DNA from: Lactobacillus jensenii DSM 20557
GTDB taxonomy: Bacteria > Bacillota > Bacilli > Lactobacillales > Lactobacillaceae
Assembly (NCBI RefSeq): GCF_001436455.1
Contig: NZ_AYYU01000009.1
Coordinates: 1-58,592, forward strand
Length of the DNA: 58,592 nucleotides
Reading direction: 5' to 3'
The first letter of the stretch is position 1, and each line of letters starts with the position of its first letter. The notes under the pieces are model-generated. The model was given only the letters and a program-made list of their open reading frames with translations. It was not told the DNA's origin and made no database searches. The translations under genes were made by a program, and so were the position numbers. Of the stretch, positions 14,429 through 23,998 are shown piece by piece.

Positions 14429-16996
14429 ATGAAGAAAATGAAAATGAATTATCAAAACAAACACATTAATACAATCTTATATTTATTGAGTTTTTTTATT
14501 CCCTTTGCCATTTTTGCTAGTTACTTTACTATGCATGGTATGAGAATCCTAACAGTTGATTTAGGACAGCAATATATTGATTTACTTGCCTTTTATAAAG
14601 ATCACTTCTTTAACCCAGCAACATATAACTATAGCTTTACCAATGGCTTAGGTGGTAGTTTAATAGGTACTTTCTTTTATTATCTAGCTAGTCCCTTTAA
14701 TATCCTCTTGCTTTTTTTCACTAAAAGCCAACTGCCAATAGCTATTTATTGGCTTATTTCACTTAAAGTAGGAACAGTCGGCTTAACTAGCTATTATTAT
14801 TTTCAAAAAAATTATCAAAAAATCTATTCCTTAGCTGGCAGTATTGCCTTTGCATTATCAGGCTATATTATTGCCTATAATTTAAACTTGATGTGGCTCG
14901 ATAGCCTAATATTATTGCCACTATTAATTCTTCAAATTCGCAAAACTGGTCAAAAAAATTGGTTAATTCTTGTGACCTTCTTACTATGGGTTACTAATTT
15001 TTATACGGGCTATATGGCTTTAGTATTTGGATTTTTCTATTTTTGTATTTACTTATACAACCATCCTACTAATTGGCAAAAGAAATTATTCAACTACTTG
15101 GCCAAATCTGTTATTGCAACCTTATTAGCTGCTTTTGCCTTAATTCCCACAATATATGAAATAATTAATAATAAAAATAGTAGTGCTGTCTTTAATTGGG
15201 GAATTCAATTTACCCCTTATAAGATGTTAGGTAAATTTATTTCCGGCTCTTATACATTCCATGAGATGCAAACTGGATTGCCTAATGTATATATTACAGT
15301 CCTACTTTTTCTGGTTAGTTTAACCTATTTTTTGAGCAACAAATTCAGTCTTAAAGAACGTTTTAGTAATGCGCTTTTAATTCTATTTTTATTTGTTTCT
15401 TGCTGGTTTAATCCCTTAGTTCTATTTTGGCATTTAGGCCAATTCCCAACCTGGTATCCAGCTCGCTTTAGCTTTGTTATTAGCTTTTTGTTAATTGAAT
15501 TTGCACTTAAAGTTTTATCAAAGCAAGCCAAATTTTCAATTGCACAATTAATATTAATTATTTTAGTATCAGTTGGTTTATTCACTTGGTTATTAACCAA
15601 AAATAGGTTTGAGTTTTTAGACCATAATAAAGTATTAATCAGTTTAGTTTTTGCTGCACTTTTAATTATTATTGTAGCTGCCTTTCCTTTAAGAAATATC
15701 CTAGTACAAGGAATAATCTTGAGTTTGACGATTATTGCTACTGCCTTAAACTTAAGCTCAAGCTTAAATAGTATTTCTTACCAAGTAAATGAAGACTACA
15801 GTAACTTTACTGAAAATGTTGCAAATGCTACTACTATCATTAAAAGGCATGATAGTAGTTTATATCGTTTAGAAAAGACTTTCTCTCGTTCTGACGATGA
15901 TCCATTTAGTGATAATTATTATGGTCTTTCAGTCTTCAATTCAATTGCTAATTCTAAAATTACTAACTTTATTAGTTATCAAGGCTTAGCTCATAATTCC
16001 AATGCTTTTATTAATAAGTTTTCTACTCAAGTATTGGATTCATTGCTGGGAGTAAAATACACCTTACAGCCTTATTACGGTAATGATAACGTTAAGACTA
16101 GTCAGCGAATGAAATATAATAATCAACTATATCGTACTGATATTAATTCCATGGCTTTTGGTGGCGACTTTAAACAAATATCTTATGCAATTAATCAAAC
16201 AGCATTACCTTTGGCGTATGTTTCTCAAAGAAATTGGGCTACTAATTACTTTGAAAATGAACCAATCAAAAACCAACAATCTTTTTATACTGCTGCAACT
16301 GGTGACAAAACTAACTTGTTTACCACAATTAACTTACCAAACGCCCAACTAGAAAATGCTAAAACCAATGGTAATTTTAACTACCAAAAAAAGGTTTTCT
16401 CACAAACAGCAACTGTTTCCTTTACTTTTACACCTCAAACAAATAATTCATATTATTTACAATTACCAGCTAATTTAACTGGAAAAGTTGCTTCACTTAC
16501 TATCAATGGGGAAAACGTTGATATAGAAGCTCGCTACGATCAAGTCAGACTTATTAATATTGCTAACAAGCAAAAAGGAAAGAAACTAGTACTTACATTC
16601 ACGTTATTAAAAAATAAAGCCAACTTAGCTAATATTGTTATTTGGGAATTAAATTCAAAGCATCTTACTGATACTTTGATTAAACTTAAGGAAAATCAAC
16701 CCACTGTAAAAGAAATAAAAGCTGGAACTATTGAGACTTCAACTTTCACAACTAGTGGAAGTCAAACACTTAGAACTAGTATTCCTTATGATAATAATTG
16801 GGTTATTTATGACAACGGTAAAAAAATTAACTACACTAAATTTACAAATACCTTTTTAGAAATTCAGTTAGTTGATGGAAAACATCAAATAAAATTTGTT
16901 TATGTTCCTCATCAATTCTATTTAGGCCTCTTAATAAGTCTAATAACTGGAATTTGTCTTTTAGCATATTATTTTTATCATAAGCGTAACCAATAA
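14429..16996 (+). CDS. YfhO family multi-pass membrane protein
   Basis: The 855-residue protein starts with about a dozen membrane spans, including ILTVDLGQQYIDLLAFYKDH and the GSLIGTFFYYLASPFN block, which are typical of the YfhO family. A large extracellular region (about 440-825) follows, with one last span at about 830-850. YfhO of Bacillus is required for glycosylation of lipoteichoic acid, and the family has a GT-C-like membrane arrangement. Here the link to LTA is inferred from the family only. Start choice among ATG 14429, 14438 and 14444 is uncertain because no clear ribosome binding site is present. Confidence 0.88.
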   Translation: MKKMKMNYQNKHINTILYLLSFFIPFAIFASYFTMHGMRILTVDLGQQYIDLLAFYKDHFFNPATYNYSFTNGLGGSLIGTFFYYLASPFNILLLFFTKSQLPIAIYWLISLKVGTVGLTSYYYFQKNYQKIYSLAGSIAFALSGYIIAYNLNLMWLDSLILLPLLILQIRKTGQKNWLILVTFLLWVTNFYTGYMALVFGFFYFCIYLYNHPTNWQKKLFNYLAKSVIATLLAAFALIPTIYEIINNKNSSAVFNWGIQFTPYKMLGKFISGSYTFHEMQTGLPNVYITVLLFLVSLTYFLSNKFSLKERFSNALLILFLFVSCWFNPLVLFWHLGQFPTWYPARFSFVISFLLIEFALKVLSKQAKFSIAQLILIILVSVGLFTWLLTKNRFEFLDHNKVLISLVFAALLIIIVAAFPLRNILVQGIILSLTIIATALNLSSSLNSISYQVNEDYSNFTENVANATTIIKRHDSSLYRLEKTFSRSDDDPFSDNYYGLSVFNSIANSKITNFISYQGLAHNSNAFINKFSTQVLDSLLGVKYTLQPYYGNDNVKTSQRMKYNNQLYRTDINSMAFGGDFKQISYAINQTALPLAYVSQRNWATNYFENEPIKNQQSFYTAATGDKTNLFTTINLPNAQLENAKTNGNFNYQKKVFSQTATVSFTFTPQTNNSYYLQLPANLTGKVASLTINGENVDIEARYDQVRLINIANKQKGKKLVLTFTLLKNKANLANIVIWELNSKHLTDTLIKLKENQPTVKEIKAGTIETSTFTTSGSQTLRTSIPYDNNWVIYDNGKKINYTKFTNTFLEIQLVDGKHQIKFVYVPHQFYLGLLISLITGICLLAYYFYHKRNQ

Positions 16997-17007
16997 AAAT
17001 CATTACA

Positions 17008-17042
17008 AAAAGAGCTGATACAATCTGTATCAGCTCTTTTCT
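17008..17042. terminator. Bidirectional terminator
   Basis: AAGAGCTGATAC and GTATCAGCTCTT pair perfectly around AATCT, flanked by A and T tracts. It serves the YfhO gene and the convergent greA. Confidence 0.9.
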
Positions 17043-17060
17043 CATATATAAAACTACTTA

Positions 17061-17537
17061 TTAAGCTTTAACATCATTAATAACAACGTCAAAACTTCCA
17101 CCTGGTGTATTGATTGAAACAGTATCGCCCTTATGCTTACCAAGCAATGCTTGAGCAATTGGTGAGTCGTTTGAAATCTTACCATTTAATGGATCTGATT
17201 CATCAGAACCAACAATAGTATAAGTTTCAGGATCATCTTCACCAACTTCAGTATAAGTTACAGTTTTTCCAACTGAAACTTCATTGGGATCAACACTATC
17301 AGCATCAATAACATCAGCATATTTAAGCATTTGTTCAACTTGTGCAATCCGTTGTTCTACAGCACTTTGTTCATCCTTAGCCGCATCGTATTCTGAGTTT
17401 TCTGATAAGTCACCATATGAACGAGCGACTTTAATTCTTTCAATAACTTCTGGACGTTTAACAAGTTTTAATTCTTTAAGTTCTGCTTCAAGCTTTTCTT
17501 TACCTGCAGCAGTCATTGGATATGTTTTTTGTGGCAT
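17061..17537 (-). CDS. greA: Transcription elongation factor GreA
   Basis: Rescues backtracked RNA polymerase by stimulating cleavage of the transcript. The 158-residue protein has the N-terminal coiled coil with [17 protein letters not shown] and [16 protein letters not shown], the latter holding the acidic tip residues, and the C-terminal FKBP-like domain with [18 protein letters not shown]. Length and motifs are normal. AGGGAG precedes the ATG. Confidence 0.97.
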   Translation of the reverse strand: MPQKTYPMTAAGKEKLEAELKELKLVKRPEVIERIKVARSYGDLSENSEYDAAKDEQSAVEQRIAQVEQMLKYADVIDADSVDPNEVSVGKTVTYTEVGEDDPETYTIVGSDESDPLNGKISNDSPIAQALLGKHKGDTVSINTPGGSFDVVINDVKA

Positions 17538-17603
17538 ATTAATCTCCCTTTATTGATATTTCACCAGTCAATAATATTTAATTCACTAATGAAAGTCAAT
17601 AGA

Positions 17604-20012
17604 TTAACGTACTTCTACTTCTAATTGACTAGTTAAAGCTTCACTAACTGCACTAACTGCCTTAGTTACAACTTCATCTGTCAAAGTTTCTTTTTCGTTT
17701 AAGAATGTTAATTTATAAGCCAAACTCTTCTTACCCGCTTCAATATGCTTACCTTGATATACATCAATTACATCAAGTTTAACTAAGTATTTACCTGCAT
17801 TTTCACGAATAACATTTGCTACTTCATCACTGGTTATATTTTCAGCCACTAACAATGACATATCACGTTCAACACTTGGATACTTAGGAGCTGGCATAGA
17901 TTTAGTTTCTCCATCCATAAGTGGCAAAATTAAATCTAAATTAAGTTCATAACCATATAATTCTTTTCCACGTAAATTCTTATCAAATAAGTTAAGTAAT
18001 GGTGCAATTTGTCCAATAAAACCAACATATTGATCATTAATATAAATTCCAGCAGTTCTAGTTGGGTGCATACCTGGTAACTTAAGAGCCTTATATTCAA
18101 TCTTGGCAGAAGTTTTAATTACAGCATCAAATAAACTTTCAACTTGACCCTTAACATAGTAAAAATCAATCTTTTCGTCAATATGTTGCCAGTTAGTTTC
18201 TTCAGCTGTACCAGTATATAATGCAGCTAAATGAGTATGTTCGTTATATTCATCACTTTCATGGTCATATACGCGACCTTGTTCAAAAATTCTAACTTCA
18301 TTTTGTTTACGAGCAAAGTTATAACTAGCTGCTTCAACCAAACTAGCCATTAAGTTCTGTCTCATCGTTGTTCTAGCAGAATTAAGTGGCCATTCAACTT
18401 TAACAGGAGCTAAGGCTTTTTCTTCAAATAAAGTTGCCAATTCTTCACTAGTTAATGAGTAATTAATAGTTTCAACAAGTCCCTGGGCTTCAACTAAGTG
18501 ACGTAAATGTCTTACTTTTGTTTCATCTGCATTATAGCCACCATGTGTTTGACCAAGTACCGGTTGCGTTGACTTAATATTATCATAACCATAAATTCGG
18601 CCAACTTCTTCAACCAAGTCAGCTTTAATTGAAATGTCCCAACGTCTACTTGGAACAATTACAGTAACTTCATCACCTGAGACTTTAGTTTCAAAGTTTA
18701 AACGATCAAAAATTGCTAAAATTTCTTCATTTGATAATTCAGTACCCAAGATCTTATTAAAGTAGGCAAATTTAGCAGTAATTTCACATTTAGGCTTTTC
18801 TTCATTTTGAGCATAAATAATCCCCTCATTAACTGTACCTTCAGCATGATTTCTAAGAAGTAAAGCTGCCATATTGAGAGCTTTTTCTGTATTATCCCAG
18901 TTAAGGCCCTTTTCAAAGCGAGCTGATGATTCACTTCTTGCATCATGACGTAAAGCAGCCTTTCTGACTAATGCAGGATCAAAAACAGCACTTTCTAAAA
19001 TAACATCAGTTGTTGCTGAAGTTACTTCAGAATTAAGGCCACCCATAACACCTGCCAAAGCAACAGGCTTAGAACCATCTGTAATTACGATATCTTCAGT
19101 ATCTAACTCTAATTCATTTTCATTAAGTAAGGTTAACTTCTCGCCCTTCTTAGCTAAGCGAACTTCGCACTTACCAGCAAAGGCATTTGCATCATAAGCA
19201 TGCATTGGTTGGCCAGTTAAAAGCATGATGTAATTAGTAGCATCAACCACATTATTGATTGGACGAATTCCAGCATTCCATAAACGAATTTGCAACCAAA
19301 GAGGACTTGGAGCAATCTTTACATTGGAAACTTTTCTCATCAAGAATTTTGGTGCTAATTTCTTATCTGCACTAACACTCAATTCTTTAGTCCAATCACT
19401 ACCATCACCTTTTAAAACAACATCTTCGATTTTAGGCTTTTGACCAACAATAGCACCTACTTCATATGCTGCTCCTTCCATAGAAAGAGTATCAGCACGG
19501 TTAGGAGTAATATCAAAATCTAAGATGTAGTCATCCATTCCTAAAGCTTCATAAACATCAGTCCCAGGTTTAATTGCATCAGGAAATACAAAAATCCCAT
19601 CCGCAAATTCTTGTGGCACTACACTATCGCTGAAGCCAATTTCTTGTAAACCACAAATCATCCCATTTGAAACAACGCCACGAATTTTACCACGCTTAAT
19701 CTTTTCATTGCCAGCAATTCTAGCCCCGTGTAAAGCTACAATTACATATTCACCAGCTGCAACATTAGGTGCCCCACAAACAATTTGAATTGGTTCATCT
19801 TCACCAATATCTACTTGGGTAATATGCAAATGATCTGAATCAGGGTGCATTTCACACTCTAAGACATGACCAACAACTAGCTTTTTTAAGCCTTCCATTG
19901 GATGATCAACTGATGCTATTTCAATCCCAGTTCTGGTGATTTTTTCAGCCAATTCATTGGGATCAATATCTAATTTTAAGAAATCTTGTAACCACTTGTA
20001 TGAAACTAACAT
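17604..20012 (-). CDS. pheT: Phenylalanyl-tRNA synthetase beta subunit
   Basis: The 802-residue protein contains an N-terminal tRNA-binding OB fold (LVVGHVLECEMHPDSDHLHI), the B3/B4 editing domain (LDFDITPNRADTLSM marks the boundary region), the B5 domain and a C-terminal anticodon-binding FDX-ACB domain (APKYPSVERDMSLLV). It forms the alpha2-beta2 enzyme with PheS. It begins directly after the pheS stop codon, with its ribosome binding site inside pheS, so the subunits are made together. Confidence 0.97.
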   Translation of the reverse strand: MLVSYKWLQDFLKLDIDPNELAEKITRTGIEIASVDHPMEGLKKLVVGHVLECEMHPDSDHLHITQVDIGEDEPIQIVCGAPNVAAGEYVIVALHGARIAGNEKIKRGKIRGVVSNGMICGLQEIGFSDSVVPQEFADGIFVFPDAIKPGTDVYEALGMDDYILDFDITPNRADTLSMEGAAYEVGAIVGQKPKIEDVVLKGDGSDWTKELSVSADKKLAPKFLMRKVSNVKIAPSPLWLQIRLWNAGIRPINNVVDATNYIMLLTGQPMHAYDANAFAGKCEVRLAKKGEKLTLLNENELELDTEDIVITDGSKPVALAGVMGGLNSEVTSATTDVILESAVFDPALVRKAALRHDARSESSARFEKGLNWDNTEKALNMAALLLRNHAEGTVNEGIIYAQNEEKPKCEITAKFAYFNKILGTELSNEEILAIFDRLNFETKVSGDEVTVIVPSRRWDISIKADLVEEVGRIYGYDNIKSTQPVLGQTHGGYNADETKVRHLRHLVEAQGLVETINYSLTSEELATLFEEKALAPVKVEWPLNSARTTMRQNLMASLVEAASYNFARKQNEVRIFEQGRVYDHESDEYNEHTHLAALYTGTAEETNWQHIDEKIDFYYVKGQVESLFDAVIKTSAKIEYKALKLPGMHPTRTAGIYINDQYVGFIGQIAPLLNLFDKNLRGKELYGYELNLDLILPLMDGETKSMPAPKYPSVERDMSLLVAENITSDEVANVIRENAGKYLVKLDVIDVYQGKHIEAGKKSLAYKLTFLNEKETLTDEVVTKAVSAVSEALTSQLEVEVR

Positions 20013-21062
20013 CTAGTCTTCCTCCTGACGAAATTGTGTTAAGAATCTAATGTCATTAGTATAGAAATCACGAATATCATCTACACCATACTTCAAAATT
20101 GCAAAACGGTCTAACCCTAATCCAAAAGCAAATCCACCATAAACTTCCGGATCTAAACCAGCATTTCTAATAACATTAGGGTGAACCATACCTGCACCTA
20201 ATACTTCTATCCAACCAGTGTATTTACATACTGGGCATCCCTTGCCATCACAGTTAAAGCAAGAAACATCCATTTCAACACTAGGCTCAGTAAATGGGAA
20301 ATAACTTGGTCTCAAACGAGTTTCCCTATCTTGACCAAAGACATGCTTAGCAACTGCTTCTAAAGTCCCTTTTAAATCTCCCATAGTAATATTTTTATCA
20401 ACAACTAACCCTTCCATTTGGGCAAATTGATGTGAGTGTGTTGCATCATCATCATCACGACGGTAAACCTTACCAGGAGATATCATCTTTAAAGCACCAT
20501 TTTCAAAATCATGCTTCTCCATAGTTCTAGCTTGAACAGGGGAAGTTTGACTTCTTAAAAGGTGACCATCATCTACAAAGAACGTAGCTTGCATGTCACG
20601 AGCTGGGTGGTCCTTAGGCAAGTTAAGCATTTCAAAGTTATAATGCTCTGTTTCAATTTCAGGACCTTGAACTACTTGGAAGCCCATACCGATAAAGAAT
20701 CTTTCTAAATCATCTTGAATAATTCTAATTACATGTTTAGAACCCAGGCGAGTTTTTCTACCTGGTAAGGTAACATCAACTGCTTCCGCTTTTAATTTTT
20801 CAGCAACTAATTTTTCTAATAAGTCTTTTTTAGCATCATCAAGCTTTTGGTTAAATAAGTCACGTAATTCATTAACTTTTTGACCAACTTCTCGACGATT
20901 TTCAGGAGCAACTTCCTTCATTGAGTGAAGAATTTCAGTTAATCTTCCTTTTTTACCAACTAAAGTTACCCTTACATCGTTTAACTTCTTTTCATTTTCA
21001 GCTTTTCGAATTTGTGCTAAACCTTCATCACGCAATTTAGCCAATTTTTCAAATAAATCCAT
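20013..21062 (-). CDS. pheS: Phenylalanyl-tRNA synthetase alpha subunit
   Basis: Catalytic subunit charging tRNA-Phe. The 349 residues show an N-terminal coiled coil, then class II motif 1 (GFQVVQGPEIETEHYNF), motif 2 (PGKVYRRDDDDATHSHQF) and motif 3 (GGFAFGLGLDRFAIL). A CxxC pair, CFNCDGKGCPVC, forms a zinc-like insert as in many Gram-positives. ATG 21062 is preferred over an upstream in-frame start because AAAGGGA lies ahead of it. Expression is controlled by the T-box leader upstream. Confidence 0.97.
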   Translation of the reverse strand: MDLFEKLAKLRDEGLAQIRKAENEKKLNDVRVTLVGKKGRLTEILHSMKEVAPENRREVGQKVNELRDLFNQKLDDAKKDLLEKLVAEKLKAEAVDVTLPGRKTRLGSKHVIRIIQDDLERFFIGMGFQVVQGPEIETEHYNFEMLNLPKDHPARDMQATFFVDDGHLLRSQTSPVQARTMEKHDFENGALKMISPGKVYRRDDDDATHSHQFAQMEGLVVDKNITMGDLKGTLEAVAKHVFGQDRETRLRPSYFPFTEPSVEMDVSCFNCDGKGCPVCKYTGWIEVLGAGMVHPNVIRNAGLDPEVYGGFAFGLGLDRFAILKYGVDDIRDFYTNDIRFLTQFRQEED

Positions 21063-21084
21063 ACTACGTCCCTTTCTAAACAAA

Positions 21085-21290
21085 AAAGCCTCGCCCCAAC
21101 AGGGACGAAGCTTCGCGGTACCACCCTCGTTTAGGGATAAAGTTATCCCTACACTTAACTTTCGATAACGGGAAATACCGGAATTGATTAAAATTCAACT
21201 TACAAGGTGAAATTCATAAGCTATAACTTAGATTAATCTCAGCTAAATAATCCTCTCTGTTAAGTAATAAACTTATTACTAGCCTTGCTT
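21085..21290 (-). ncRNA. T-box leader for pheST (phenylalanine)
   Basis: The minus strand carries the T-box core AGGGTGGTACCGCG (21114-21127). It is followed by a terminator whose arms AGCTTCGTCCC and GGGGCGAGGCT precede T residues; the antiterminator would use the T-box instead. Stem I closes with CAAGG (21283-21287) and CCTTG (21203-21207). TTC (21209-21211) lies on the 3' side of Stem I, followed by A, and is the likely specifier codon. Uncharged tRNA-Phe would stabilise the antiterminator and let pheST be transcribed. Confidence 0.93.
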
Positions 21291-21359
21291 AACGTTTTTA
21301 TCTTTATTGTTATAGTTAGTATCTTAAAACTTTTAACAAAAACATGCAACCAGTATTCT

Positions 21360-21710
21360 TTATACTTCCCAGCGATCTGCCCACTCATGAACTTGATCAA
21401 AGACTGGTTTTAATTCTGCACCTTTTTTAGTTAGCTTATACGTAATGATACCTGCATCTGAGACTGAACGCTTGACGATCTTTAATTCTTCTAATTCTTT
21501 TAATCTTTCCACTAAAACACGATCTGAACACGCATGAACAGCATTAGCTAAGTCCTTAAACCGCATTGGCGTAAAGCTACATAAGGAACTAATAATCAAT
21601 CCATTCCATTTCTTGCCAATAAAAGCAAAGGCGTTGATAAAGTGTTCACAATTTTCATATTTATTATGACAGCCTTGACAGCCATCTTTTTCTTCAGAAG
21701 TAGTTGACAT
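21360..21710 (-). CDS. HxlR-family winged-helix regulator with clustered cysteines
   Basis: The 116-residue protein shows the HxlR fold: AFIGKKWNGLIISSL (first helices), MRFKDLANAV, VLVERLKELEELKIVKRS (recognition helix and wing) and YKLTKKGAEL. Its N-terminus carries C11, C14 and C21 in a CxxC-x6-C pattern, with C44 and C61 further on. Some family members sense reactive species through such cysteines, so redox or metal sensing is possible. The expected neighbouring oxidoreductase target gene is not present. TTTAAAGGAGG precedes the ATG. A 6-bp inverted repeat overlaps its -35 region. Confidence 0.9.
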   Translation of the reverse strand: MSTTSEEKDGCQGCHNKYENCEHFINAFAFIGKKWNGLIISSLCSFTPMRFKDLANAVHACSDRVLVERLKELEELKIVKRSVSDAGIITYKLTKKGAELKPVFDQVHEWADRWEV

Positions 21711-21746
21711 ATGTCTTCCTCCTTTAAAAAATTTATTATTAATTTT

Positions 21747-21780
21747 ATTATACTTGTTTTCACTTACTAATTACAAGTGA
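21747..21780 (-). promoter_or_regulatory. Promoter and inverted repeat of the HxlR regulator gene
   Basis: On the minus strand TTGTAA (21771-21776), 18 bases, then TATAAT (21747-21752). TCACTT (21760-21765) and AAGTGA (21775-21780) form an inverted repeat with a 9-base spacer across the spacer and -35 box, a good position for self-repression. Confidence 0.55.
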
Positions 21781-21785
21781 GCAAC

Positions 21786-22553
21786 TTAAGCAAAATGATA
21801 AATCATAATTCCAGCTGCAATTGCTGCATTTAAAGATTCAGCTTGACCCTTTATAGGTATAAACAATTTTTCATCAGCTAAATTTACAGCCTCATCACTA
21901 ACACCATTAGCTTCATTACCGATGATTAAGGCTAATTCTTTAGTTTTTTCAAAATCAGGTAATTCCTTAGCTTCATCATCTAAAACTGATGCATAAACTG
22001 GAATATAGTTTTCCTTAAATTGTTCAATTGTCTTCAAAAGATCTGCTTTAATTATTGGCAGATGGAATTGACTTCCTTGCATTGCTCTTTGAGTTTTTGG
22101 ATTATATAAATCAGCACAGTTTTCTGATAAGACAACGCCATTAAAACCAGCAGCATCTGCTGTTCTAATAATTGTACCAATATTACCCGGATCAGCTAAT
22201 GAATCGAGCAATATCCATTTACCAAAATTAAAAGTAAAATGCTTAGGCTGGTTTATTTTTAAAACCATAAACACATCTTGAGAATTAGTTGTCGCGCTAA
22301 GATGTTTCGCAACTCGTTCGTTAATTTGAATCAAGCGTTTATCAGTCAAATCTAATTGGTACTGAATATTTAACTTTTCAAATGCTGCTGGAGTTGCTAA
22401 TAAATATTTAAAATTGAGTTTACTTTTAAATGCTTCATCTACTAAATGAAAACCTTCAATTAAATAATATCCTTCTTGCTCACGATATTTTTTCTTATTG
22501 AGCTTAGCCAAATTTTTGATTGTTTGATTAGTTGTTGATGTAATTTTTTGCAT
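21786..22553 (-). CDS. SpoU/TrmH-family rRNA or tRNA 2'-O-methyltransferase
   Basis: The 255-residue protein has an N-terminal RNA-binding domain (YYLIEGFHLVDEAFKS) and a SpoU knot domain with its three motifs: LLDSLADPGNIGTIIRTADAAGF split as DPGNIGTIIRTADAAG, ALIIGNEANGVSDE, and IPIKGQAESLNAAIA. It methylates a ribose in rRNA or tRNA using S-adenosylmethionine; the exact site is not assigned. It resembles Bacillus YsgA, which is encoded next to pheST there as well, fitting the context here. Confidence 0.92.
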   Translation of the reverse strand: MQKITSTTNQTIKNLAKLNKKKYREQEGYYLIEGFHLVDEAFKSKLNFKYLLATPAAFEKLNIQYQLDLTDKRLIQINERVAKHLSATTNSQDVFMVLKINQPKHFTFNFGKWILLDSLADPGNIGTIIRTADAAGFNGVVLSENCADLYNPKTQRAMQGSQFHLPIIKADLLKTIEQFKENYIPVYASVLDDEAKELPDFEKTKELALIIGNEANGVSDEAVNLADEKLFIPIKGQAESLNAAIAAGIMIYHFA

Positions 22554-22637
22554 ATCTTTCTCCTTAGTTCACTACACTATTTTATGTTAGAAGCTTAAAA
22601 TATTAAATAGTAGATTGTATTCATAAGGAGAAAAATT

Positions 22638-22913
22638 ATGGAAACAAGAGAAATTCATGTTTATGGCCTAGTTCAAGGGGTCGGATTTAGATGGTGTACT
22701 CAAATATTAGCTAAGAAATTTTTCTTAAAAGGTTGGGTAAGAAATGAAAATGATGGTAGCGTAACTATCCTTATCCAAGGTAAAGATTATATTTTAGACA
22801 AATTTATTCAAGAATTGCCGGATGCGCAAGGGCCAACTGCTAGAATTGATAAAATTGAACAAAAGCAGTTGACAAATGTAGCACCATTGACCCGTTTTAC
22901 GGTAAAATATTAA
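22638..22913 (+). CDS. acyP: Acylphosphatase
   Basis: Hydrolyses acyl phosphates. The 91-residue protein has the phosphate loop VQGVGFRW with arginine 18 and asparagine 36 in the GWVRNENDGSV block, both catalytic in the family. AAGGAG precedes the ATG. It lies just ahead of yidC on the same strand, a usual neighbour in lactobacilli. Confidence 0.95.
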   Translation: METREIHVYGLVQGVGFRWCTQILAKKFFLKGWVRNENDGSVTILIQGKDYILDKFIQELPDAQGPTARIDKIEQKQLTNVAPLTRFTVKY

Positions 22914-22968
22914 CAAGTTGTTTTTTTAAAACAGAGACTATATAGAAATTAAGTGGTGTATTTAATTA

Positions 22969-23937
22969 ATGAAAAAAAATAAAAAGATTTTACTATTAGT
23001 TAGTTTAGTAGCCATGTTAGCAATTATCCTAACAGGCTGTGCAGCCTACAAGACTGGTGCAAATGCAGCACCTAAAGGTGGCTTTTTTGGATTAATCTAT
23101 CAATTTATTGGTATTCCCATTAGAAATATCATGTTAGCAACTGAAAATGCTATTGGTGGCTCTAATGGTGCTGGATGGGCAATTGCGATTATTACTGCAG
23201 TAATTCGCTTCGTTCTTCTACCATTAATGCTTTCAACTTCAAAGAAATCAACGATTCAACAAGAAAAAGTTAGTCGTTTGCAAGATCAATTCAAGTTAAT
23301 CCAAGATGCGTTAAAAGATCGCTCTTTAACTCCTGATAAGCAAATGCAAATTAGCCAACTTCAACAAAAAGTATATCGCGAAAATAACTTAAGTATCACT
23401 GGTGGAATTGGCTGTTTACCTTTATTAGTCCAATTTCCATTTATGATTGGTATTTATCAAGCTGTTGCTTATTCAGATGCTTTATATAAATCGAACTTTT
23501 TTGGAGTATCACTTGGTAAGCCATCATTACTCTTCGCAATCGTTGGTGCGCTCTTTTACTTGGCACAAAGTTTATTAATGCTTCGCGGAGTTAGTGAACA
23601 GCAACGAGCAGCAATGCAATCAACTGTTTTCATCAGCCCATTGATGACATTATTCATTTCAATGTCAACACCTGGTGCCTTAGGTCTTTATTTCTTAGTT
23701 GGCGGAATTATTGCTTTAATTCAACAAGTAATTGTAACTTACATTATCTTGCCAAGAGCCAAAGCAAAAATCGACGCCGAATTAAAAGAAAAGCCAATGA
23801 AGGTCGTAGTAACAAAAGAAATAATTGATAATATTATTTCTGATAATACTAATACTGGTAATTCAACAAGTTCAACTACTGCAGAAGATGAGCTACGTAA
23901 GCGTAATGCTGGTAAGCAAAAGCGCAATGACAAATAA
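22969..23937 (+). CDS. yidC: Membrane protein insertase YidC/OxaA (lipoprotein form)
   Basis: Inserts and folds membrane proteins, alone or with SecYEG. An N-terminal signal ends in the lipobox LTGC (cysteine 24), as in the Gram-positive SpoIIIJ/YidC type. About five membrane spans follow, with the first at about 50-80 (GWAIAIITAVIRFVLLPLM; the arginine of the central groove is in this segment), and a hydrophilic hairpin (TIQQEKVSRLQDQFKLIQ). The C-terminus is basic, ending KQKRNDK. The SD (AAGTGGTG) is rather far from ATG 22969. Confidence 0.95.
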   Translation: MKKNKKILLLVSLVAMLAIILTGCAAYKTGANAAPKGGFFGLIYQFIGIPIRNIMLATENAIGGSNGAGWAIAIITAVIRFVLLPLMLSTSKKSTIQQEKVSRLQDQFKLIQDALKDRSLTPDKQMQISQLQQKVYRENNLSITGGIGCLPLLVQFPFMIGIYQAVAYSDALYKSNFFGVSLGKPSLLFAIVGALFYLAQSLLMLRGVSEQQRAAMQSTVFISPLMTLFISMSTPGALGLYFLVGGIIALIQQVIVTYIILPRAKAKIDAELKEKPMKVVVTKEIIDNIISDNTNTGNSTSSTTAEDELRKRNAGKQKRNDK

Positions 23938-23944
23938 AACAATT

Positions 23945-23985
23945 AAAAAGGTCCTCTACTTACATAAGTAGAGAACCTTTTTTTG
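23945..23985. terminator. Bidirectional terminator
   Basis: AAAGGT and ACCTTT flank an inner stem TCTACTTA/TAAGTAGA around a short CA loop. T residues follow on both strands. It serves yidC and the convergent sugar transporter gene. Confidence 0.85.
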
Positions 23986-23998
23986 ATATTTATCTTTA

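Noticed and set aside
16842-17045. 67-residue frame on the minus strand, MRKELIQIVSALF...
   Set aside because: It lies within the YfhO-type gene and its terminator on the opposite strand, has no ribosome binding site, and its N-terminal codons are the hairpin itself.
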